This document shows positions 58,158-64,000 of a stretch of 64,000 nucleotides of DNA, piece by piece (the stretch's first letter is position 1; each line of letters starts with the position of its first letter). The notes beneath the pieces are model-generated. The model made no database searches. It worked only from the letters and a program-made list of their open reading frames with translations, and was not told where the DNA came from. The DNA lies in assembly GCF_016919385.1 (NCBI RefSeq), contig NZ_CP070351.1, forward strand, positions 62,001 to 126,000, written 5' to 3'. The position numbers and the translations under genes were made by a program. This stretch comes from Gordonia sp. PDNC005 (lineage in GTDB: Bacteria; Actinomycetota; Actinomycetes; Mycobacteriales; Mycobacteriaceae).

Positions 58158-58997
58158 ATGACGGTCATGTCCCCAGACGTGAACACTCCCGCAACCGTGT
58201 CGCCGCCCGGTGCGCCGAGCCCGGTCGAATCGCTCGTCAACCTCCGCGACCTCGGCGGCTGGACGGGTTCGGACGGCAGCACCGTGCGGACCGGGATGCT
58301 GTTCCGGTCAGCGGACTTCCGTCCCCTCACCGACGACGACGCGCCCGCATACCAGGCGCTCGGCGTCCGAACCGTTTACGACTTCCGCTCAGCAGGTGAA
58401 CGCGAATCGGCGCCCGACCCGACGTTCGACGGAGTGTCCAACGTCGGACTCGACGTGTTGGCGGACTCGTCGATGGCCGTCCCGGCGAACCTCGCCGAGT
58501 TCTTCAGCGACCCGGCGCTTGTCGCGAAGGCGGGCGAGCAGCTCAGCGGCGGCAAAGCAGCCGAGGCCATCACGTCCACCTACCGCGACCTCGTGACCCT
58601 GCCCAGCGCTCGGGCCGCCTACCGTCAGTTCTTCGCCGGGCTCGCGGGCGGCGCCAATCCGTCGCTGTTCCACTGCACCGCGGGGAAGGACCGGACCGGG
58701 TGGGCTGCGGCAGCCTTCCTGACGCTGCTCGGCGTGAGTCACGACGACGTGTTGACCGACTACCTGCTCACCAACGAGCGACTCGTTCCGTCGTTGCAGC
58801 CGATCTTCGACAAGTTCGCCGCTGCCGGCGGCGATCCGGCAGTGCTGCTCCCGGTCTTCGGCGTCCGCGAGGAGTTCCTCGCCGCATCGTTCGAGGAGGT
58901 CGACCGCGTTCATGGAACCATCGAGCGATACTTCGCCGACGGCCTCGGTATCAACGCGGACACCCAGGCGACGCTCCGCGCGACCTTCCTGGCATGA
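58158..58997 (+). CDS. Tyrosine/phosphoinositide phosphatase, PtpB family
   Basis: A 279-residue protein matching the mycobacterial PtpB (Y_phosphatase3) group. The active-site loop HCTAGKDRTGW (Cys and Arg) is near residue 175; VNLRDLGG, LFRSADFRPLT and VYDFRSAGERE are typical of the family. PtpB of M. tuberculosis is secreted and dephosphorylates host phosphotyrosine and phosphoinositides; no signal peptide is seen here, and in a free-living organism a cell-internal role is likely. It overlaps the TetR gene by four bases (ATGA). Confidence 0.88.
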   Translation: MTVMSPDVNTPATVSPPGAPSPVESLVNLRDLGGWTGSDGSTVRTGMLFRSADFRPLTDDDAPAYQALGVRTVYDFRSAGERESAPDPTFDGVSNVGLDVLADSSMAVPANLAEFFSDPALVAKAGEQLSGGKAAEAITSTYRDLVTLPSARAAYRQFFAGLAGGANPSLFHCTAGKDRTGWAAAAFLTLLGVSHDDVLTDYLLTNERLVPSLQPIFDKFAAAGGDPAVLLPVFGVREEFLAASFEEVDRVHGTIERYFADGLGINADTQATLRATFLA

Positions 58998-59557
58998 CGT
59001 CGCAGCGCGTGAAGATGGTGGCCGCGGCGGCCGACCTCATTGCGCGCAAAGGCGTCGCAGGGACCTCGATCGGCGACGTCCTGGCTGCAGCCGACGCGCC
59101 CAGGGGCAGCGTCTACCACCACTTCCCCGGCGGTCGTGCGGAGGTGATCGGGGCTGCGGTCGAACGAGGAGCATCGCGGGTGGACGATGTGATCGTCCAG
59201 GGTGCGCGGGTGTCGCCGGCCGACGCCGTGGCCGACATGACGTCGATGTGGCGTCGAATCCTCACCGACTCCGATTTTGAGGTCGGCAGCATCACCGCCG
59301 CGGCGGCCCTCGCTCGGAAAGCCGCACCGAACGTGGCGAACATCGCCGCAGCCCGGTACGTCCGCTGGGAGCAGTTGCTGTCCGTCAGCCTCCGGGCCCA
59401 CGGATTCGACACCGACCAGGCCTTATCCGTCGCCGCCACCGTGCTCGCCGCACTGGAGGGAGCGGTGATCCTGTGCCGCGCACGCCAGAGCGTGGAACCC
59501 CTCGACCGAGTCGCTGACCAGTTGCAACAGATGGTGAGATCTCCTGCGGGCCGGTGA
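58994..59557 (+). CDS. TetR-family transcriptional regulator
   Basis: A 187-residue regulator. The N-terminal HTH is VAAAADLIARKGVAGTSIGDVLAAADAPRGSVYHHFPGGRAEV, typical of TetR/AcrR; the C-terminal helical region holds a ligand pocket. Coupled to the phosphatase gene by ATGA, so it may respond to a metabolite handled by the phosphatase, or simply regulate this locus. Confidence 0.9.
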   Translation: MTSQRVKMVAAAADLIARKGVAGTSIGDVLAAADAPRGSVYHHFPGGRAEVIGAAVERGASRVDDVIVQGARVSPADAVADMTSMWRRILTDSDFEVGSITAAAALARKAAPNVANIAAARYVRWEQLLSVSLRAHGFDTDQALSVAATVLAALEGAVILCRARQSVEPLDRVADQLQQMVRSPAGR

Positions 59558-59608
59558 TTTCGGGCAAGAGGCGCAGCCTCGGTCGTGACTGCGGGGTAAG
59601 TTCTTCCC

Positions 59609-60043
59609 ATGGCTGTCTCTGCAAGCACTGAATTCGACATCGACGCACCGCCGTCGGTGATCATGGAAATCCTTCTCGACGTCGAGTCCCTGCCGGAATG
59701 GTCGGGCCCGCACAAGTCCGCGAAGATCATCACCGAACACGAGGACGGAAGTCCGGCACGCGTCGAAGCATCCGTCAGCGCAGTCGGTATGACCGACGAC
59801 CAGGTGCTCGACTACACCTGGACCGACAACTCCTGTTCGTGGAGCCTCGTCGAGAGCTCACAGCTCAGCGAGCAGCAGGGCACGTACACGGTCACGCCGA
59901 AGGGCGACGGTTCGCACGTCAAGTTCGACCTGAGTGTCGAGCTCAAGATCAAGCTGCCCGGCCTGATCGTCAAGCGTGCTCAGAAGATGGCCGTCGACAC
60001 CGCCAAGAAGGGGCTCACCGACGAGGCCAAGCGTCGCGCTTGA
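59609..60043 (+). CDS. SRPBCC/START-like protein
   Basis: A 144-residue helix-grip protein: FDIDAPPSVIMEILLDVESLPEWSGPHKSAK is the family start and KFDLSVELKIKLPGLIVKRAQKMAVDTAKKGL the C-terminal helix with the lipid-facing groove. A member of the same broad family occurs at 39.3 kb. Function unknown; likely hydrophobic ligand binding. Confidence 0.83.
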   Translation: MAVSASTEFDIDAPPSVIMEILLDVESLPEWSGPHKSAKIITEHEDGSPARVEASVSAVGMTDDQVLDYTWTDNSCSWSLVESSQLSEQQGTYTVTPKGDGSHVKFDLSVELKIKLPGLIVKRAQKMAVDTAKKGLTDEAKRRA

Positions 60044-60062
60044 TCTGACTTCTGACGCCAAG

Positions 60063-60093
60063 GCCGCCGGGACGAGAGTCTCGGCGGCTTTTT
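60063..60093 (+). terminator. Rho-independent terminator
   Basis: gccgccgggac and gtctcggcggc form a stem around gaga, followed by TTTTT, downstream of the START-like gene. Confidence 0.85.
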
Positions 60094-60248
60094 GTTTCGC
60101 CGGCCCTTTCGACTCGCTTCGAGGCCGGTCTCGGGGCAGTGTCAGCGGGATAACGATTCATGGCACATAGCGGGGGCGGTTGTGGCGAAGGTAACCTCAT
60201 CTTGAGACTGATCGAGCTACAGCAGCGCTAGGCGCAGAAGGACGGGAC

Positions 60249-60788
60249 GTGCGTATTTCATCTGGTCACAAAGGTTTTCGGGTCATCGGCGCGCGAACCG
60301 TCATCGCCACCCTCGCATGCGGTGGCGCATTCGGCCTGATGGCACTCTTCGGCGGCGGCGACGCCGGTGCAGCGACCAACTGCAACGCCGTCGACAACGC
60401 CCGCACCGAGCACGCGAACGGGCAGAGCCACTGCATCGCCAACGCCGGACCGGGGTCACGGGCGAACGCCCAGGACACCAGCAACAGCGGGATCGCGACG
60501 GCCGTCGCCACCACCGGAGGCAGCGCGACGAGCAAGAACCTGCAGCCGGGCTCGCAGGCCCTCTCGAGTGGCATCTACGGCGGCAACGCCTACTCGATCA
60601 CCACGGGACCGAAGGCAGAGTCGGTGGCGATGGCCCGCCGCGGCGGCACGTCGATCGCCATCGGCGGCTGGGGCGGCCAGGCGTACGCAGGCCCAGGTGG
60701 AACCTACTGTTCGGGCGGCTTCGGCGCCGCCTACGACAGCACCACGGGCGCCTACTGCCTCAAGACCGGCTCGATCAACATCAGCTGA
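60249..60788 (+). CDS. Secreted protein of unknown function
   Basis: A 179-residue protein with a signal peptide (VIATLACGGAFGLMALFGGGDAGA), then a Cys- and Gly/Ala-rich domain (NCNAVDNARTEHANGQSHC; SGGFGAAYDSTTGAYC) with four cysteines that may form two disulfides. Similar exported proteins of unknown role exist in Mycobacteriales; I do not recognise a named family. GTG start with AAGGACGGGAC upstream. Confidence 0.68.
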   Translation: MRISSGHKGFRVIGARTVIATLACGGAFGLMALFGGGDAGAATNCNAVDNARTEHANGQSHCIANAGPGSRANAQDTSNSGIATAVATTGGSATSKNLQPGSQALSSGIYGGNAYSITTGPKAESVAMARRGGTSIAIGGWGGQAYAGPGGTYCSGGFGAAYDSTTGAYCLKTGSINIS

Positions 60789-60864
60789 TCGGATGTTCGG
60801 CTTGTGCATCGCCGCGAGGGCGGGACTTTCGTACCCTGCCGAATCGGGCTGCTCGGGATAACCT

Positions 60865-61830
60865 GTGCCCGTGGAGAACGTCGACGGCTATGTGCAGCCT
60901 CAGCAGAACATCGGTCCGGACCTGAGCGTCGTGTCGGGGCGGGAGGCGTTGCAACAGCTCGTCGACCTGCGCGACACCGGCAACTTCACCGTTGTCGACG
61001 ACGATGACGACGACCCGATCCTGTTGACGCTGCCTGAGCGGAACGTCGTCGACACGTGGCGCGAAGACTACCCGTACGAAGAGCGCATGAGCCGCCGTGA
61101 ATACGAGGTCACCAAGCGTCGCCTGCAGATCGAACTGCTCAAGCTGCAGAAGTGGTCGAAGCAGACCGGCCAGCGGCATCTCTTCCTGTTCGAGGGGCGT
61201 GACGCGGCCGGCAAGGGCGGCACGATCAAGCGCTTCAACGAACACCTCAATCCGCGCGGCGCGCGCGTCGTCGCACTGGAGAAGCCGTCGGAGCGGGAGT
61301 CGACCGAGTGGTACTTCCAGCGGTACGTGCAGCATCTGCCCGCCGCAGGTGAGATGGTCTTCTTCGACCGCTCCTGGTACAACCGGGCAGGCGTCGAACG
61401 AGTGATGAGTTTCTGCACGCCGGACCAGTACGACCAGTTCATGCACCAAGCGCCCGCTTTCGAGAAGATGCTCGTCGACGACGGCGTGCACCTCGTGAAG
61501 TTCTGGTTCTCGGTGACGCCGCTCGAACAGCGGACTCGTTTCGCGATCCGTCAGATCGACCCGGTCCGCCAGTGGAAGCTGTCACCGATGGACCTCGCGT
61601 CGCTCGATCGTTGGGACTCGTACACCGACGCCAAGGAACGGATGTTCGCCGACACCGACACCGACCATGCCCCGTGGACGGTTGTGAAGAGCAACGACAA
61701 GAAGCGCGCCCGGATCAACGCGATGCGGTATGTGCTGAGCCTGCACGATTACGACGGCAAAGACGCGTCGATCGTCGGGGCGCCAGACCCGCTCGTCGTG
61801 GGCCGTGCCCGCGACCTCGTCGGCGAGTAA
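60865..61830 (+). CDS. ppk2: Polyphosphate kinase 2
   Basis: A 321-residue PPK2-family kinase that transfers phosphate between polyphosphate and nucleoside diphosphates (GTP or ATP formation). Walker A is FEGRDAAGKGGTIKRF near 113, Walker B FFDRSWYNRAGVE near 168, followed by the lid FWFSVTPLEQRTRF and DWxxxxD-type end. GTG at 60865 is used; GTG at 60871 is equally possible. It lies between a secreted protein and a membrane protein gene. Confidence 0.93.
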   Translation: MPVENVDGYVQPQQNIGPDLSVVSGREALQQLVDLRDTGNFTVVDDDDDDPILLTLPERNVVDTWREDYPYEERMSRREYEVTKRRLQIELLKLQKWSKQTGQRHLFLFEGRDAAGKGGTIKRFNEHLNPRGARVVALEKPSERESTEWYFQRYVQHLPAAGEMVFFDRSWYNRAGVERVMSFCTPDQYDQFMHQAPAFEKMLVDDGVHLVKFWFSVTPLEQRTRFAIRQIDPVRQWKLSPMDLASLDRWDSYTDAKERMFADTDTDHAPWTVVKSNDKKRARINAMRYVLSLHDYDGKDASIVGAPDPLVVGRARDLVGE

Positions 61831-61856
61831 GCCGAGCAGCCGGTAGCCTCGAACGG

Positions 61857-62684
61857 GTGCGAAGTCTTGTCTCCGGCCTGTTCACCGTTGTCGCGATGGT
61901 CTGCATGATCGTCGCCGTCCCCAGCATGTGGGTGTCGCAGCGAGTCGTGTCGACGGAGGGATTCGCAGCGTCCGCGGCGGACGCGGCACGCAACACCGAA
62001 GTGCAGGACTACTTCGCCGAGAAGGTCGCGGCAGCAGTCGTCGACCAGACGAGTGTTCCACTCGCCGGGCCGATCGTGGAGCCGCTCGCGACCAACTATG
62101 CGCGGAGCGAAGGCTTCGTGATGGACTTCGAGCAGATAGCGCGGCAGCAGCACGACTGGCTGTTCAACGCGCCCGGTCCGGACACCGACACTCACGTGAT
62201 GGACGTCAACATCACGCCGATGGTCAACCGGGTGCTGGCGACGGCGCCGCTGCCGACACCGATCGTCGTCGACAAGGCGATCTACGTCGGCATCGATCAG
62301 CACCGACTGACGGCGGGCTCGCTCGAGTCGTCCGGCGAGCTGATCGACAAGACATCGTGGCTGACGCTGATCGCGGCGGCGATCGCGTCCGTCGTCGCGT
62401 TGCTCACCGCCAACCGTCGAAGCACAGTGCTCGCGTGGCTCGGCGTAGGAGTCGTCCTCGCGGCGCTCGGCGCATACGGGGTGGCGCAGTACATCAACAC
62501 TCTTGCGGGCGACAAGGCCGCCGACACCGACGAAGCCGCTCGCCGCACCGTTGAAGTCGTCGCGGACGGGGTCTCGTCCGATCTCGTGCAGGTGTCGCTG
62601 ATCGTCGGAGCCGTCGGAGCCGTCGTGATCGCCGTCGGACTAGTGTCTCGTGTCGTCGCAGGACGACGCGCCTACAGATACTGA
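61857..62684 (+). CDS. Membrane protein with large extracytoplasmic loop, unknown
   Basis: A 275-residue protein with one helix at 5-25 (LVSGLFTVVAMVCMIVAVPSM), a 130-residue outer loop (SQRVVSTEGFAASAADAARN to SLESSGELIDK), then two or three helices (TLIAAAIASVVALL; VLAWLGVGVVLAALGAYGVAQYI; LIVGAVGAVVIAVGLV). No named family recognised. GTG start close to the ppk2 stop (26 bases), so it may be co-transcribed with it. Confidence 0.7.
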   Translation: MRSLVSGLFTVVAMVCMIVAVPSMWVSQRVVSTEGFAASAADAARNTEVQDYFAEKVAAAVVDQTSVPLAGPIVEPLATNYARSEGFVMDFEQIARQQHDWLFNAPGPDTDTHVMDVNITPMVNRVLATAPLPTPIVVDKAIYVGIDQHRLTAGSLESSGELIDKTSWLTLIAAAIASVVALLTANRRSTVLAWLGVGVVLAALGAYGVAQYINTLAGDKAADTDEAARRTVEVVADGVSSDLVQVSLIVGAVGAVVIAVGLVSRVVAGRRAYRY

Positions 62685-62693
62685 CCACGTCCG

Positions 62694-63365
62694 ATGGCGA
62701 CCACGTCCGGCAGCAGATCTCGGGCGGTGGTTCGCGGGGTCGTCGGCTGGGTTCGCAGTGCACCCGCCACCTACCTCTGGCTGATGGTGCTCCTGGCGAC
62801 GACAATAGTCCAGCACGTCGTGTCGCCCGGGTCCCTCGACGACATCCTCGGTCGTCGATCGACGAACCTCGAGAACCTGTCGGAGCACCCCCTGCGGCCG
62901 ATGGTCACCAGCCTGTTCTGGCTCGACGGCGCGTACTGGCTGCCTTACGTCGTGGCGTTCACCGTGTTCCTCGCCGTCGCCGAACGGTGGCTCGGCACCG
63001 CACGGTTCGTGGCAGTCGGCCTCGCCGGACACGTCCTGGCCACACTGGCGAGCCAGGGACTCCTCGATCTCGCGATCGGGCACGGTCGGGCCGACCCCAC
63101 TCTGCGCGACGCGATCGACGTCGGCGTCAGCTATTTCGTGGCCGCGGTGATAGCCGTTCTCGCTTACCGGCTCCGGTCCCCGTGGCGGTGGGTCTACGCC
63201 CTGATCGCGCTAGCGACGGTGATCACGCCCTTCGCTGCGGGGACACCGGACTTCACCGACGCCGGGCACCTGATTGCGATGCTCATCGGACTGGCCATGT
63301 ACCCCGTCACACGCGGCAGACCGCGCCTGCAGCTCACCCGAGAGTCGTTCCGCTTCCGTCGATGA
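62694..63365 (+). CDS. Rhomboid-like membrane protein, probable non-protease
   Basis: A 223-residue protein with about six helices in the rhomboid pattern: LWLMVLLATTIVQHVV, LRPMVTSLFWLDGAYWLPYVVAF, GLAGHVLATLASQGL, DVGVSYFVAAVIAVLAY and DAGHLIAMLIGLAMYP. The active-site serine helix reads GVSY rather than GxSG while the His helix keeps AGH, so it belongs to the rhomboid-like group and may be catalytically inactive. Its end overlaps the convergent ABC gene by about 32 bases. Confidence 0.75.
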   Translation: MATTSGSRSRAVVRGVVGWVRSAPATYLWLMVLLATTIVQHVVSPGSLDDILGRRSTNLENLSEHPLRPMVTSLFWLDGAYWLPYVVAFTVFLAVAERWLGTARFVAVGLAGHVLATLASQGLLDLAIGHGRADPTLRDAIDVGVSYFVAAVIAVLAYRLRSPWRWVYALIALATVITPFAAGTPDFTDAGHLIAMLIGLAMYPVTRGRPRLQLTRESFRFRR

Positions 63366-64000
63366 CAAAAGTCAGCTGATCGGCATCGAAGCGGAGACGT
63401 CCACGATCGAACGCTGCAGACACCGATCCGTCGGCGGCGAGCGCACTAGGCGTGCCGGTTGTCATGGTTCCGTCACCACGTAGCAGCCAGACCTCGTCGG
63501 ACAGGCGCATGACGAGTTCCAGTTCGTGCGACGACATGAGGACGGCTATGCCCTGTTCGCGGGCCAACGTCGCGAGGAGATCGAGGAACTCGACCCGCGA
63601 CGGCGCATCCAGGTGCGACGTGGGCTCGTCGAGGACCAGCAGCTCCGGCTCCTGTGCGAGAGCGCGCGCGGCGAGCACCCGTTGCCGTTCACCGTCGGAC
63701 AGGTCGTGGAACGGTCGGTCGGCCAGAGCCGTCGCCCGGACGGCGTCCAACGCCCGGTCGGTGATGCGACGGTCGTCGTCGGAGAGTCGCCCGGTCGGAG
63801 ACAGGTAGGGCGTGCGGCCGAGGGAGGCGACCTCCCGGGCCGTGAGCGTGCCGGGATCGACGGTGTCGGTGGTGACCACGGCGACGCGGCGTGCCAACCC
63901 GGCTGGCTTCAGCGTCGCGACGTCGGTGCCGTCGGCGAGGACCGCCGAACCCGCCAAGGGCGGCTGCAGACCGCATACGGTTCGGAGCAGTGTCGACTTG
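63334..64000 (-). CDS. ABC transporter ATP-binding protein (iron-siderophore/vitamin B12 type), 5' end missing
   Basis: The gene runs in from the right edge. The first visible codons are KSTLLRTVCGLQPPLAGSAVLADG, the end of the Walker A segment. Then DLSDGERQRVLAARAL (signature), LLVLDEPTSHLDAP (Walker B) and MSSHELELVMRLSDEVWLL (H loop) follow. This resembles FecE/FepC/BtuD-type ATPases of iron-siderophore or cobalamin importers. The start, Walker A glycines and partner permease lie beyond base 64000, so the substrate stays open. Confidence 0.87.
   Translation of the reverse strand, partial: KSTLLRTVCGLQPPLAGSAVLADGTDVATLKPAGLARRVAVVTTDTVDPGTLTAREVASLGRTPYLSPTGRLSDDDRRITDRALDAVRATALADRPFHDLSDGERQRVLAARALAQEPELLVLDEPTSHLDAPSRVEFLDLLATLAREQGIAVLMSSHELELVMRLSDEVWLLRGDGTMTTGTPSALAADGSVSAAFDRGRLRFDADQLTFVIDGSGTTLG

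Overview
The window is 64 kb of high-GC, gene-dense actinobacterial chromosome. I place it in the order Mycobacteriales, probably a Gordonia-like genus (genus is inference). The main support is an ordered set of genes matching Mycobacterium tuberculosis Rv0427c-Rv0440 (xthA, Rv0428c, def, DUF3263, LytR_C, sodC, ybdK, then the Cdc48-like ATPase, pssA, psd and groEL2). An F420-dependent glucose-6-phosphate dehydrogenase, a PtpB-type phosphatase and a DtxR/IdeR-like box point the same way. No rRNA, tRNA, CRISPR, prophage or transposase gene was seen.

Layout. 1-11.3 kb: the end of rmlA, rmlC, a zinc alcohol dehydrogenase, an M1 peptidase, a 1297-residue Pls/PosA-like NRPS with adenylation, carrier and membrane/left-handed beta-helix domains, fgd, a Thr-rich membrane protein and an AraC regulator. 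11.4-15 kb: an operon of SDR, MaoC hydratase, acyl-CoA kinase-like phosphotransferase and acyl-CoA dehydrogenase, probably for hydroxy-acid or fatty-acid catabolism. 15.3-17.9 kb: thiC-thiD behind a TPP riboswitch. 18-19.2 kb: a small GNAT protein and an iron-box-controlled siderophore-interacting protein. 19.5-25.6 kb: the first part of the Rv0427c-Rv0433 block, carrying an extra RNase/barstar pair next to a shortened Rv0428c homologue. 25.9-32.5 kb: a six-gene Mrp Na+/H+ antiporter operon with fused MrpA/B. 32.5-35.1 kb: a lipoprotein, an orphan AbiEi-like nuclease between two direct copies of a repeat element, and a one-pass membrane protein. 35.2-39.2 kb: the Cdc48-like ATPase, pssA and psd. 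39.3-45.5 kb: a START-like protein, a two-subunit acyl-CoA dehydrogenase, an amidase and an MFS exporter with a structured leader. 45.6-51.9 kb: two modules of small membrane protein plus solute:sodium symporter, the second linked to a LytS/LytT two-component system. 52-64 kb: an alkaline phosphatase with a PHO-box-like repeat, an Excalibur protein, groEL with two CIRCE operators, a RIO kinase, an M20 amidohydrolase, a PtpB phosphatase with a TetR regulator, a START-like protein, a secreted protein, ppk2, two membrane proteins and the end of an ABC ATPase gene.

Two families of intergenic repeats stand out. Family 1 has three copies of about 350-370 bp with long imperfect terminal inverted repeats, each holding a perfect or near-perfect hairpin, and it abuts stop codons. 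Family 2 pairs a REP-like palindrome with short 26-bp-period tandem arrays at three sites, all between convergent genes. These, with the nuclease bracketed by family 1 and the RNase/inhibitor insertion, are the least ordinary parts of the window. The rest is mostly recognisable core metabolism and transport.
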